A DNA stretch of 64,000 nucleotides from NCBI RefSeq assembly GCF_030159595.1, contig NZ_BSKJ01000002.1, positions 603,179-667,178 on the forward strand, given 5' to 3'. The DNA is from Pseudomonas putida (GTDB lineage: Bacteria; Pseudomonadota; Gammaproteobacteria; Pseudomonadales; Pseudomonadaceae). The notes below the pieces were generated by a model. That model worked only from the letters and a program-made list of their open reading frames with translations. It was not told the origin of the DNA and searched no databases. The position numbers were made by a program, and so were the translations under genes. This document shows positions 9,165-17,556 of this stretch, piece by piece. Position 1 is the first letter of the stretch. Each line of letters starts with the position of its first letter.

Positions 9165-10166
9165 TTAGTTGTAACCAGCCCGATCCATCAGACGAATGGC
9201 TTCAGCCTGCCGCTTGCCGGCGATTTCCACCGGAATGCTGTCAGCCTTGAAGCTGCCCCATGCCGCCACTTCCTCCGAAGGCTTGACCTTCGGGTTGGCC
9301 GGGAACTCCTGGTTGATGTCAGCAAACAGCTTCTGCGCTTCTTCACCGGTCATCCACTCAACCAGCTTTTTCGCCGCTTCCGGGTGCGGTGCATGCTTGG
9401 TCAGGCCGATACCGGACAGGTTGACGTGCACGCCACGGTCACCCTGGTTGGGCCAGAAGATCTTCACCGGCAGGTTCGGGTTCTGCTTGTGCAGGCGGCC
9501 GTAATAGTAGGTGTTGACCACACCCACGTCGCACTGGCCGGCCTCGATGGCCTGGATCACCGCGTTGTCGTCGGAGAACACGTCGGTGGACAGGTTGTTG
9601 ACCCAACCTTTGACGATTTGCTCGGTCTTGGCCTCGCCATGGGTCTCGATCAGGGTGGCGGTCAACGACTGGTTGTACACCTTCTTCGCCGTGCGCAGGC
9701 ACAGGCGGCCTTCCCACTGCTTGTCGGCCAAGGCCTCGTAGGTGCTCAACTCCTCGGGTTTGACCCGCTCGGTGGAGTAGATGATGGTGCGCGCGCGCAG
9801 GCTCAGGCCGGTCCAGTCATGGGACGAGGCGCGGTACTGCGACGGGATGTTCTGGTCGATGATGTCGGACTTGATCGGCTGCAGGATGCCCATCTGCTCG
9901 GCCTGCCACAGGTTGCCAGCATCGACGGTCAGCAGCAGGTCGGCCACGCCGTTGTCGCCCTCGGCCTTGATGCGCTGCATCAGCGGGGCTTCCTTGTCGG
10001 TGATGAACTTGATCTTGACCCCGGTCTTGGCGGTATAGGCATCGAACACCGGCTTGATCAGCTCGTCGATGCGCGAGGAGTACACCACCACTTCGTCTGC
10101 CGCCTGGGCGGTGCCGCCGAACAGGGTCAGGGCCAGGGCGGCCAGTAGGGGCTTGCGTGGCAACAT
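9165..10166 (-). CDS. Iron(III) ABC transporter substrate-binding protein
   Basis: Periplasmic ferric-binding protein (FbpA/FutA type) that hands Fe3+ to the neighbouring permease. 333 aa from the ATG at 10166, behind GAGGAGTGCTTCAC. Signal peptide [22 protein letters not shown], then mature [10 protein letters not shown], the typical beta strand of the family. A tyrosine pair in VVNTYYYGR fits the Tyr-Tyr iron-binding pattern. First gene of the transporter unit. An imperfect AT-rich palindrome upstream could be a Fur-type operator. Confidence 0.93.
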   Translation of the reverse strand: MLPRKPLLAALALTLFGGTAQAADEVVVYSSRIDELIKPVFDAYTAKTGVKIKFITDKEAPLMQRIKAEGDNGVADLLLTVDAGNLWQAEQMGILQPIKSDIIDQNIPSQYRASSHDWTGLSLRARTIIYSTERVKPEELSTYEALADKQWEGRLCLRTAKKVYNQSLTATLIETHGEAKTEQIVKGWVNNLSTDVFSDDNAVIQAIEAGQCDVGVVNTYYYGRLHKQNPNLPVKIFWPNQGDRGVHVNLSGIGLTKHAPHPEAAKKLVEWMTGEEAQKLFADINQEFPANPKVKPSEEVAAWGSFKADSIPVEIAGKRQAEAIRLMDRAGYN

Positions 10167-10198
10167 GTGAAGCACTCCTCGGATCGTTTGAGAGGTGC

Positions 10199-10219
10199 AA
10201 ATGGTAGTGAATCCCATTT
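10199..10219. promoter_or_regulatory. Possible iron-responsive operator (weak)
   Basis: Inverted repeat AAATGG-9 nt-CCATTT, 33 bp upstream of the ferric-binding-protein ATG, in the only AT-rich stretch of this gap. The position suits a Fur box, but the sequence is only loosely like the GATAATGATAATCATTATC consensus. This is a candidate only. Confidence 0.25.
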
Positions 10220-10272
10220 TACGGCTCATCCTTTGTGCCGTTACCAGATGTTGCAAAGCGGACCCGACAATC

Positions 10273-11496
10273 TCAAGCCTTGGCCAAATCCGGCAGGTCC
10301 CCACTCAAACCCAACGCCTGACGCACGAATACCGCCTTGGCCTCCGGCATCTGCTCTACCAGCTTCAACCCGCTGTTACGCAACCAGCGCAACGGCAACG
10401 GGTTGGCCTGGAACAACCGCTCAAAGCCTTCCATTGCCGCCATGAGCGCCAGGTTGTGCGGCATGCGCCGTCGCTCGTAACGGCTCAGCACCTTCACATC
10501 TGCCAGCCGCTCACCGCGCTCGCAGGCATTGACCAGCACTTCGGCCAACACTGCGGCATCGAGGAAGCCCAGGTTCACGCCCTGCCCGGCCAGCGGGTGG
10601 ATGGTGTGCGCCGCATCGCCGATCAAGGCCAGGCCTTCATCCACATAGCGTTTCGCGTGGCGCTGGCGCAGCGGCACACACACCCGAGGGTCGGCCTGCA
10701 GCACATCGCCAAGGCGCCCTTCGAACGCCCGCTCCAGCGCCTTCAGGAAGGCCGCTTCATCGAGCGCCATCAACTGCTCGGCATGCTCCGGGGTAGTCGA
10801 CCACACAATCGAGCACCAGTCCTGCTGGCCATCGCGGGTCAACGGCAGGAAGGCCAGTGGCCCCTCATCGGTAAAGCGCTGCCAGGCCGTGGCTTGGTGC
10901 CCGGCACTGCAGCGCACGCTGGTAACGATGGCGTGGTGCAGGTAATCCCACTCGCGGGTTTCGCAACCTGCCAGGCGCCGCACGGCCGAGTTGGCACCGT
11001 CGGCCGCGATCACCAGCGGCGCGCGCAGGTGTCGGCCATCGGCCAGGGTCAGAAGCCATTCATCGCCGGAGCGACGCAGCTGCTCCAGGCGCGCATTGGG
11101 CAACAGGCCAATGTCGCTGTCGTGCAGGCGCTCCAGCAGGCCGTCCTGCACCACCCGGTTCTCGACGATATGGCCGAGCACCTGGGCATGCACGCTAGCA
11201 GCCGAGAAGTGAATCTGCCCGGTGCCGCTGCCATCCCACACCTGCATGTCGGAGTACGGCGTGGCACGCCGCTGGGCAATACCGTCCCAGGCGCCAAGAC
11301 GCTCCAGGATGCGCTGGCTGGCCGCCGACAGCGCGCTGACACGCGGCTCGAACGGGGCCTGGGCATCGAACGGCTTGACTGTCAGCGGCCCGCCATCGAG
11401 CAAGAGGATTTGCAGGCCACTGTGGCGCAACGCCAGGGCCAGGGCGCTGCCGACCATACCGGCACCGACAATCAACAGATCTGCGCGCATTTCCAT
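10273..11496 (-). CDS. ubiI: UbiH/UbiF/VisC-family FAD monooxygenase (UbiI-like)
   Basis: Flavin-dependent hydroxylase of the ubiquinone pathway, acting on the membrane-associated polyprenyl ring. 407 aa. It has an N-terminal GxGxxG dinucleotide fold ([17 protein letters not shown]), the DG motif ([16 protein letters not shown]) and the GD motif ([20 protein letters not shown]). Its position beside ubiH, with one gene between, matches the visC/ubiI gene of other pseudomonads, so C5-hydroxylation is the likely role; UbiF-type activity cannot be excluded from sequence alone. A second ATG two codons in (11490) has better Shine-Dalgarno spacing. Confidence 0.85.
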   Translation of the reverse strand: MEMRADLLIVGAGMVGSALALALRHSGLQILLLDGGPLTVKPFDAQAPFEPRVSALSAASQRILERLGAWDGIAQRRATPYSDMQVWDGSGTGQIHFSAASVHAQVLGHIVENRVVQDGLLERLHDSDIGLLPNARLEQLRRSGDEWLLTLADGRHLRAPLVIAADGANSAVRRLAGCETREWDYLHHAIVTSVRCSAGHQATAWQRFTDEGPLAFLPLTRDGQQDWCSIVWSTTPEHAEQLMALDEAAFLKALERAFEGRLGDVLQADPRVCVPLRQRHAKRYVDEGLALIGDAAHTIHPLAGQGVNLGFLDAAVLAEVLVNACERGERLADVKVLSRYERRRMPHNLALMAAMEGFERLFQANPLPLRWLRNSGLKLVEQMPEAKAVFVRQALGLSGDLPDLAKA

Positions 11497-11499
11497 GCC

Positions 11500-11982
11500 T
11501 TACGCCAGCCTCGCTTGCGGCTTGAGCCGCACATATAGGGTTTTATCGACCCGCGCCACCAGCTCACCGGCGCCATCGCGGATATCGACCTGCAAACGTG
11601 GCAGGCACTTCTTGCCGGTGGCGGTCTGCTGGCGGATGTCGTCCAACAGCGCGTCATCGACGTGAAATTCGGCATACACCGGGCCTTTGCCCGGCGAGAT
11701 GAAATCGATGCTGGCGGCCTTGTCCCAAACGATGTAGTCACGCCCCAGCTGCTCGATCAGCAGCAACATGTAAAACGGGTCGACCATCGAATACAGGCTG
11801 CCACCGAACTGGGTGCCGACATAGTTGCGGTTCCAGCGGGTCAGCTTCATCGCCACCTTGACGCTGCGCAGGTCCGGGCTGATGTGCTGCACACGGATAC
11901 CCGCGCCCAAATAGGGTGGGTAGAGGTTCAGTATCCAACGCAACATGCGTGCACGACGTGCCATTTTACGCGGGTTGCTCAT
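11500..11982 (-). CDS. DUF4442 hotdog-fold protein
   Basis: 160-aa protein of the DUF4442 family, related to PaaI-type hotdog thioesterases. Supporting motifs are the basic N-terminus, NRNYVGTQFGGSLYSMVDPFYMLLLI and FISPGKGPVYAEFHVDD, which matches the hotdog core helix and strands. It lies exactly between two ubiquinone hydroxylase genes: its start overlaps the end of ubiH by 4 bp, and only 3 bp separate its stop from the next start, so it is cotranscribed and probably translationally coupled. No reaction has been assigned. The context suggests an acyl-CoA or quinone-related role, which is inference. Confidence 0.85.
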   Translation of the reverse strand: MSNPRKMARRARMLRWILNLYPPYLGAGIRVQHISPDLRSVKVAMKLTRWNRNYVGTQFGGSLYSMVDPFYMLLLIEQLGRDYIVWDKAASIDFISPGKGPVYAEFHVDDALLDDIRQQTATGKKCLPRLQVDIRDGAGELVARVDKTLYVRLKPQARLA

Positions 11983-13178
11983 CCCTGACCCCGCGGATCG
12001 GGGCGGGTGCCCAGGCCCATGGCCTGGCGAGCGAACCAGCTTTTGGCGGGCGGCAGCAGGTCGAGCCCGAGCAGGCCAAGGTTACGCCCGGCGGCCAGCA
12101 ACGGTTGATTGCTGCCGAACAGGCGGGTGACCTGGTCGGAAAAGCCGATGGTCATGGCTTGGTCCAGGCGCTGGCGCTGGGCGTAAGCCTGAAGCGTGGC
12201 CAGGTCGCCAGGCTGCTGGGGCCCAGCCAGCAGCGCTTCGGCCAACGACTGCACATCGCGCAGCGACAGGTTGAAGCCCTGGCCGGCAATGGGGTGCAGG
12301 CTGTGCGCGGCATTGCCCAGTACCACCAGGTGCGGCCGCACCTGTTCCTGGGCCTCGATCAGTGACAGCGGGTACAGGTGCCGTGCGCCGACCTGGCGCA
12401 ACGCGCCCAGGCGATAGCCAAACACGCCCTGCAGCTCGCGCAGGAAGCTGCGCTCGTCGATGTCGGCCAGGCGCCGCGCATCCATGCCTTGGCGTGTCCA
12501 CACCAGCGCGCAGCGGTTTTCTGGCAGCGGCAGCAGGGCCATAGGGCCCTCTTCGGTGAAGCGCTCGAACGCCTGGCCGCCGTGGGCCTCACCCGGGGTG
12601 ATGTTGGCGATCAACGCACTCTGTTGGTAAGGCGTGTGGCGTACATGAATGCCCAGCTGCTCACGCAGGCCGGAACGGCCACCGTCGGCCAGTACCGCCA
12701 GGTCGCACTCCAGCTGGGTATCGTCGTTCAAGCGCAGCCGGTAACCGCCTTCGACCGCCTGCATCGAGGTCACTTCCGCCGGGCAGCGCCAGCTCACCAC
12801 TTCACTGTCCAACCCTTGCCACAGGCACTGGCCCAGCCAGGCGTTTTCCACCACATAGCCCAAAGCCGGCACGCCCTCTTCCAGGGCATCCAGGCGGGTA
12901 GCGCCGAAGCGGCCACGGTCGGACACATGAATCTGCCGGATCGGTTCGGCGCGACGGCCGATGGCCTGCCACAGGCCCAACTGTTGGTAGATCTGCTGGG
13001 TGCCGAACGACAGCGCCGAAGAACGCGCATCGTAGCTGGGCTGGAAGCTGTCGCCGGGGGCGAATGGCTCGATCAGCAGGATCTTCCAGCCGCGCACCTT
13101 GGCCCCGGCTTGCAGGGCCAGGGCCAGGCTTGCACCGACCAAGCCACCACCGATGATCGCCAGGTTTACCCGGTTCAT
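11979..13178 (-). CDS. ubiH: 2-polyprenyl-6-methoxyphenol hydroxylase UbiH
   Basis: FAD-dependent C1-hydroxylase of ubiquinone biosynthesis. 399 aa with LAIIGGGLVGASLALAL at the N-terminus, a DG motif (LAVLADGGRSGLREQL) and the C-terminal GD-type region, here VLGNAAHSLHPIAGQGFNL; the D of the usual GDAAH is N, as in E. coli UbiH. The start codon lies 4 bp inside the end of pepP (ATGA-type overlap), placing it in the ygfB-pepP-ubiH-DUF4442-ubiI operon known from many gammaproteobacteria. Confidence 0.93.
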   Translation of the reverse strand: MNRVNLAIIGGGLVGASLALALQAGAKVRGWKILLIEPFAPGDSFQPSYDARSSALSFGTQQIYQQLGLWQAIGRRAEPIRQIHVSDRGRFGATRLDALEEGVPALGYVVENAWLGQCLWQGLDSEVVSWRCPAEVTSMQAVEGGYRLRLNDDTQLECDLAVLADGGRSGLREQLGIHVRHTPYQQSALIANITPGEAHGGQAFERFTEEGPMALLPLPENRCALVWTRQGMDARRLADIDERSFLRELQGVFGYRLGALRQVGARHLYPLSLIEAQEQVRPHLVVLGNAAHSLHPIAGQGFNLSLRDVQSLAEALLAGPQQPGDLATLQAYAQRQRLDQAMTIGFSDQVTRLFGSNQPLLAAGRNLGLLGLDLLPPAKSWFARQAMGLGTRPDPRGQG

Positions 13179-14509
13179 GCCGCGTCCTTACGGGCGGCCT
13201 GCATCAGCGCCTCGATCTCGGCGACCGTGCGCGGCACGCCCGACGTCAGGATTTCACAACCTTGCCTGGTCACCACCACGTCGTCCTCGATCCTTACACC
13301 AATGCCGCGCCATTTCTTGGCCACGGCCTGATTGTCGGCGCCAATGTAGATGCCCGGTTCGACGGTCAGCGCCATGCCGGGCTCCAGCACCCGCCACTCG
13401 CCGCCGACCTTGTACTCGCCCACATCGTGCACATCCATGCCCAGCCAGTGCCCGGCACGGTGCATGTAGAAGGCGCGATAGGCTTCGCTGTCGATCAGCG
13501 CCTGCACCTCGCCGCTCAGCAGGCCCAATTCCACCAGGCCTTCGGTGATCACCTTCACGGTCGCCTCATGGGCGTGGTTCCAGTGCTTGCCCGGGGCGAT
13601 TTCGGCAAAGGCCGCCGCCTGGGCCTTGAGCACCAGCTCGTAGATGGCCTTCTGCTCGGGCGAAAAACGCCCGCTGACCGGGAAGGTGCGGGTGATGTCG
13701 CTGGCGTAGCAGTCGATTTCGCAGCCCGCGTCGATCAGCACCAGGTCGCCATCCTTGAGCGGGGCGTCGTTCTGCTGGTAGTGCAGGATACAGCCATTGC
13801 GCCCAGCCGCGACGATCGAGCCGTAGGCCGGCATCTTCGCCCCGCCCTTGCGGAACGTGTAGTCCAGTTCGGCTTCCAGGCTGTATTCGTGCAACCCGGC
13901 GCGACAGGCCTGCATGGCGCGCACATGGGCCCGCGCCGAAATGTCTGCAGCAGCGCGCATCACCTTCACTTCTGCTGCCGATTTATACAGACGCATGTCA
14001 TGCAGCAGGTGATCCAGCGCAACGAACTCGTTCGGCGGCTGGGCACCCAGCCGGGCCTTGGAGCGGATCACATTGATCCAGTCCATCAGCCGGCGGTCGA
14101 ACTCGGCATTGCTGCCCATGGCGCTGTACACCCGCTCGCGGCCTTCGATCAGGCCCGGCAGGATTTCGTCGATGTCGGTAATGGGGAACGCATCGTCGGC
14201 GCCAAAATCGCGTACGGCACCTTCCTGGCCGGCCCGCAGGCCGTCCCACAGTTCGCGCTCGGGGTTGCGTTCACGGCAGAACAGCACGTACTCGCCGTGC
14301 TCACGCCCGGGGATCAACGCAATGACCGCCTCCGGCTCCGGGAAGCCGCTGAGGTACTGGAAATCGCTGTCCTGGCGGTACACATGCTCGACGTCGCGGT
14401 TGCGAATGGCAACGGCGGCGGCGGGCAGAATGGCGATGCTGTTGGGGACCATCTGCGCCATCAGCGCCTTGCGCCGACGGGCATACTCGGCCTTGGGAAT
14501 GTGGCTCAT
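13175..14509 (-). CDS. pepP: Xaa-Pro aminopeptidase (aminopeptidase P)
   Basis: Cytosolic Mn2+-dependent pita-bread-fold peptidase that removes N-terminal residues preceding proline. 444 aa, like E. coli PepP. It has the N-terminal creatinase-like domain and a C-terminal catalytic domain with the metal ligands in DAGCEIDCYASDITRTFP, HRAGHWLGMDVHD and the two glutamates in LTVEPGIYI and GVRIEDDVVV. The start is 21 bp after the ygfB stop, and ubiH overlaps its end. A standard member of the ubi operon in pseudomonads. Confidence 0.96.
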   Translation of the reverse strand: MSHIPKAEYARRRKALMAQMVPNSIAILPAAAVAIRNRDVEHVYRQDSDFQYLSGFPEPEAVIALIPGREHGEYVLFCRERNPERELWDGLRAGQEGAVRDFGADDAFPITDIDEILPGLIEGRERVYSAMGSNAEFDRRLMDWINVIRSKARLGAQPPNEFVALDHLLHDMRLYKSAAEVKVMRAAADISARAHVRAMQACRAGLHEYSLEAELDYTFRKGGAKMPAYGSIVAAGRNGCILHYQQNDAPLKDGDLVLIDAGCEIDCYASDITRTFPVSGRFSPEQKAIYELVLKAQAAAFAEIAPGKHWNHAHEATVKVITEGLVELGLLSGEVQALIDSEAYRAFYMHRAGHWLGMDVHDVGEYKVGGEWRVLEPGMALTVEPGIYIGADNQAVAKKWRGIGVRIEDDVVVTRQGCEILTSGVPRTVAEIEALMQAARKDAA

Positions 14510-14530
14510 GGGCAGACTACCCCCGGTTGA

Positions 14531-15085
14531 TCAGTGCAGCGATGGCTTGGGCGCGGGTGCGGCCGGCTTGGCCAGCTCGGAGAACAGCAGCAGGGGCGCC
14601 ACGCGCAGGTATTCCATGACTTCCATGTAGTCGCTCTCGCCGTCTTCGGACTCTTCGAGGGCTTCCTGTACCTGGGAAATGGCCACCAGGTCCTGCAGCA
14701 CATCCTTGGCTTCGTCGGACAGGTCCTTACCGCCGGCATTCAGGCCGAAACCGGTAATGAAGCCCTGGCACCATTGGCCCAGCGCGGTGGCACGGTCGCT
14801 CAGTGCAGCGTCGTCGGAAGGCAGTAGCAGGACGATGGCCATGTCGTCGCTGGTGAGCTCGCCCTTGACCATTTCCTGCAGGCCGACCAGAGCATTGCGC
14901 ACGGTATCACCGGGCTCTGTTTCCAGCAGTTGGGCGGCATCGGCCAGCCAGCTGTCGGCGTCAAAGCCGGCACCGGCGCAGCTGCGACCGATCAGCAGGC
15001 CGTGCAGCTCGGCCGGGGTGACGGGGTGGCCATTGCTCGAAAGCAGCATGGCGAAGGCGATGTAAGGCGATTGGGTATTGGGCAT
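14531..15085 (-). CDS. YgfB/YecA (UPF0149) family protein
   Basis: 184 aa, UPF0149 family, with typical YgfB features: conserved [13 protein letters not shown] near the N-terminus, a central [28 protein letters not shown] and an acidic C-terminus ([22 protein letters not shown]). Work in P. aeruginosa links YgfB to regulation of ampDh3 and beta-lactam tolerance; whether that holds here is inference. First gene of the minus-strand pepP-ubiH run, divergent from the zapA genes. I chose the ATG at 15085 over an in-frame TTG two codons upstream. Confidence 0.92.
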   Translation of the reverse strand: MPNTQSPYIAFAMLLSSNGHPVTPAELHGLLIGRSCAGAGFDADSWLADAAQLLETEPGDTVRNALVGLQEMVKGELTSDDMAIVLLLPSDDAALSDRATALGQWCQGFITGFGLNAGGKDLSDEAKDVLQDLVAISQVQEALEESEDGESDYMEVMEYLRVAPLLLFSELAKPAAPAPKPSLH

Positions 15086-15230
15086 GGGCAACTAGGCGCC
15101 AGACGGCGCAATGACTAGAATGGAGACCTTGTATCCTAGCACCGGCAGGCGCGCCAAGACCATCGGCACTGGCCGTCGCCGCCCAGGGAGAGGCATCATC
15201 GCCAGGTGACTGAACGACGGAGCGAATCGA

Positions 15231-15449
15231 GTGCAACCCACGCAAGAGAACGACCTGCAGGCACTGATGAGCCGATTCGAGTTGCTGATCGACCGCGTCG
15301 AGCAACTAAAACGGCAAAATGCACTCCTAGTAGCTCAGGAAAAGTCCTGGCGCGAAGAGCGCGCCCACCTCATCGAAAAGAACGAGATCGCCAAGCGCAA
15401 AGTCGAGTCGATGATTTTACGCCTCAAGGCTCTGGAGCAAGACTCATGA
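15231..15449 (+). CDS. TIGR02449 family short coiled-coil protein (ZapB-like)
   Basis: 72 aa, almost entirely one amphipathic heptad helix (LQALMSRFELLIDRVEQLKRQN… to …VESMILRLKALEQDS), so a coiled-coil dimer is expected. It resembles ZapB/TIGR02449 proteins. The start is a GTG behind GGAGCGAATC. Its stop overlaps the start of zapA by 4 bp (ATGA), so the two are translationally coupled. The likely role is an accessory to the FtsZ/ZapA division machinery, inferred from context and shape. Confidence 0.88.
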   Translation: MQPTQENDLQALMSRFELLIDRVEQLKRQNALLVAQEKSWREERAHLIEKNEIAKRKVESMILRLKALEQDS

Positions 15450-15766
15450 GTTCAAGCAATAGCGTCACCGTGCAGATCCTCGACAAGGAGTACTCGATCA
15501 TCTGCCCGCCGGAAGAGCGCAACAACCTGGTCAGCGCCGCCCGCTACCTGGACGGCAAGATGCGTGAGATCCGCAGCAGCGGCAAGGTGATTGGCGCCGA
15601 CCGTATCGCGGTCATGGCGGCATTGAACATTACCCACGAAATGCTGCACCGCCAGGAAGACCGCGCCGATGCTCCGGTCAGCGGCACCAACCGCGAACAG
15701 GTGCGCGACCTGCTGGATCGGGTAGACAAGGCTTTGTCCGACGACACGGATACCAAAATCGGCTGA
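15446..15766 (+). CDS. zapA: Cell division protein ZapA
   Basis: 106-aa FtsZ-binding protein that promotes Z-ring bundling at midcell. The N-terminal beta/alpha part (VTVQILDKEYSIICPPEERNNLVSAARYLDGKMREIR) carries the conserved ZapA pattern and is followed by a long C-terminal helix (IAVMAALNITHEML…). The ATG at 15446 overlaps the preceding stop; upstream in-frame sequence belongs to the other frame of that gene. The 6S RNA gene follows immediately, the conserved zapA-ssrS-ygfA order. Confidence 0.95.
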   Translation: MSSSNSVTVQILDKEYSIICPPEERNNLVSAARYLDGKMREIRSSGKVIGADRIAVMAALNITHEMLHRQEDRADAPVSGTNREQVRDLLDRVDKALSDDTDTKIG

Positions 15767-15772
15767 GATTGG

Positions 15773-15778
15773 TATACT
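15773..15778 (+). promoter_or_regulatory. Sigma-70 -10 element of the 6S RNA gene
   Basis: TATACT lies 6 bp before the inferred 5' end of 6S RNA, just after the zapA stop. The -35 region falls inside the zapA 3' end and is poor. Confidence 0.6.
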
Positions 15779-15784
15779 GGCGCC

Positions 15785-15962
15785 ACTCCCTGGTGGATGC
15801 GCCAGTCGGTTATGTCCCTGAGCCGATACGCACAACCACGGGGGTTGCACGCTGGGGCCGGTGTGCATGTCCGCCCGACGGAAAGCCTTAACGCCCCCTG
15901 CAATCTCCACCTTGAACTTTCGGGTTCAAGGGCTACACCGACAGCGGTCTGATCGGGGAGCC
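15785..15962 (+). ncRNA. ssrS: 6S RNA
   Basis: About 178 nt that binds the sigma-70 RNA polymerase holoenzyme and mimics an open promoter during stationary phase. The gene lies between zapA and ygfA, its conserved place. The ends CTCCCTGG and GATCGGGGAG pair to close the long hairpin. Internal blocks (GTCCCTGAGCCGATA, CCGGTGTGCATGTCCG, GACGGAAAGCCTTAA, CCTTGAACTTTCGGGTTCAAGG) match my memory of the Pseudomonas 6S sequence. The 5' end is set from the TATACT box. A Rho-independent terminator follows. Confidence 0.92.
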
Positions 15963-15971
15963 TGAATTTTC

Positions 15972-16003
15972 TTGCCCGCCCCTTCCGGCGGGCAATTCGT
16001 TTT
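15972..16003 (+). terminator. Rho-independent terminator of 6S RNA
   Basis: Perfect 9-bp stem TTGCCCGCC/GGCGGGCAA with a 6-nt loop, followed by TTCGTTTT. Confidence 0.8.
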
Positions 16004-16050
16004 GGCCAACCGTCTTGATGTTGGCCAGCACTCCTGGGATCGCCCGTGCC

Positions 16051-16659
16051 ATGACCGACACCGCGCCGCTCACCCGCCCCCAGCTCCGTCGCTTGCTTCG
16101 CAATGCCCGCCGCGCCCTCACCCCTGCCCAGCAACGCCAGGCCACCCTTGGCCTGTACCGCCAGCTGGCGCAAAACCCGCTGTTCCGCCGCGCACGGCAC
16201 ATTGCCCTGTATTTGCCCAACGACGGCGAAATAGACCCCAGCCTGCTGCTGCGCGAGGCCCAGCGGCGCGGCAAGCGCACCTACCTGCCCGTGCTGCACG
16301 CCTGGCCGCGCACGCGCATGGTGTTCCAGCGTTTCGAGCAGGGTGAAAAGCTCAAGCCCAACCGCTTCCGCATTTCTGAGCCGGTCACCGACCGCAAGCG
16401 CCAACGGCCGATCTGGGCGCTGGACCTGATCCTGCTGCCGCTGGTCGGTTTTGATGAGGTAGGCGGTCGCCTGGGCATGGGCGGCGGCTTTTATGATCGC
16501 AGCCTGGCCTACCAAGGGCGTCGCAAAACCTGGAAGAAGCCTTTGCTATTGGGGCTGGCGCATGAATGCCAGAAGGTCGAGCGGCTGGCGCAGGCCAGTT
16601 GGGATGTACCACTGCAGGGGACGGTCTCGGACCGTGGCTGGTACCTGGCGCCGCGTTGA
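16051..16659 (+). CDS. 5-formyltetrahydrofolate cyclo-ligase
   Basis: YgfA/FAU1-type enzyme that converts 5-formyl-THF to 5,10-methenyl-THF with ATP. 202 aa from the ATG at 16051. It has the basic N-terminal helix (RRLLRNARRALTP), HIALYLPNDGEIDPSLLL and the family signature LVGFDEVGGRLGMGGGFYDRSL near the C-terminus. A TTG/ATG pair further upstream (16015/16018) would add 11-12 residues but runs into the 6S terminator region. The link to the glycine cleavage genes is metabolic (one-carbon folates) rather than operonic. Confidence 0.93.
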   Translation: MTDTAPLTRPQLRRLLRNARRALTPAQQRQATLGLYRQLAQNPLFRRARHIALYLPNDGEIDPSLLLREAQRRGKRTYLPVLHAWPRTRMVFQRFEQGEKLKPNRFRISEPVTDRKRQRPIWALDLILLPLVGFDEVGGRLGMGGGFYDRSLAYQGRRKTWKKPLLLGLAHECQKVERLAQASWDVPLQGTVSDRGWYLAPR

Positions 16660-16676
16660 GCGGTGCCAGCAGGGCA

Positions 16677-16832
16677 TCAACGTTGTTGTGGCTGGCTGGC
16701 GTCGACCGGCATCTGATAGGCGTTGTCCAGCTTGCGCTCCCAGAACCCTTGCGCATAACCGGTCGTGACCACACCCAGGCCAAAAATGAACACCAGGATC
16801 CACAGCAGATCCGGCTTTTTACGTTGATTCAT
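16677..16832 (-). CDS. Small single-pass membrane protein, 51 aa
   Basis: MNQRKKPDLLWILVFIFGLGVVTTGYAQGFWERKL…: a short basic N-terminus, one transmembrane helix at about residues 8-26 and a hydrophilic tail. The ATG is preceded by a G-rich run (TGGGGGGC), a usable Shine-Dalgarno. It lies 17 bp from the ygfA stop on the opposite strand. It looks like a conserved small Pseudomonas protein; the function is unknown. Confidence 0.7.
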   Translation of the reverse strand: MNQRKKPDLLWILVFIFGLGVVTTGYAQGFWERKLDNAYQMPVDASQPQQR

Positions 16833-17011
16833 CGAAGATTGCCCCCCAGGCAAACTGTTCAGTGCACGGCGATTTTCTGGGTACCGCCGGCGCATAGCGC
16901 TTTAAACGGGGCGCATTTTCCGACAACCTGCGTCTGCACGCAAACCTTGACGCCAACCGGCTGTCGGTTTCGTGCAACAGGTTATTTCAAACCTTTTCAG
17001 GAGCAGCATCC

Positions 17012-17461
17012 ATGGCCTATTGGCTGATGAAGTCCGAGCCCGACGAGCTCTCCATCGAAACCCTCGGGCGCCTGGGCGAAGCCCGCTGGGACGGCGTGCG
17101 CAACTATCAGGCGCGGAATTTCCTGCGGGCCATGAACGTGGGTGACGAATTCTTCTTCTACCACTCCAGCTGCCCGCAACCGGGCGTCGCCGGCATTGCC
17201 CGAATCACTCGCGCGGCCTACCCGGACCCGACCGCGCTGGACCCGCAAAGCCACTATTACGATGCCAAGGCCACGCCCGAGAAGAACCCGTGGAGCGCGG
17301 TGGATGTGGCCCATGTGCAAACCCTGCCACGCGTGCTGGAGCTGGGCTGGCTGAAACAGCAAGCCGGCCTGGCCGAGTTGCCGCTGGTGCAAAAAGGCAG
17401 CCGCCTGTCGGTGATGCCGGTGACGCCCGAGCAATGGGCGGTGATTGTCGCGCTGCGTTGA
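17012..17461 (+). CDS. EVE domain protein
   Basis: 149-aa single EVE domain of the PUA-like fold, a family thought to bind modified nucleobases. The start MAYWLMKSEPDELSIETL and the core WDGVRNYQARNFLRAMNVGDEFFFYHS are signature motifs of the family (thymocyte nuclear protein 1-like). The ATG follows AGGAGCAGCATCC. It is commonly encoded in this chromosomal neighbourhood in pseudomonads. The substrate is unknown. Confidence 0.93.
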   Translation: MAYWLMKSEPDELSIETLGRLGEARWDGVRNYQARNFLRAMNVGDEFFFYHSSCPQPGVAGIARITRAAYPDPTALDPQSHYYDAKATPEKNPWSAVDVAHVQTLPRVLELGWLKQQAGLAELPLVQKGSRLSVMPVTPEQWAVIVALR

Positions 17462-17556
17462 ATGTGCAGCTAAGGTCAAGGGTTTGACCGATATCAACAC
17501 GCCACATATGGCCGCGCGCCATGATGTGGTGTGCATGACCGCAAGGATGCAGAACG

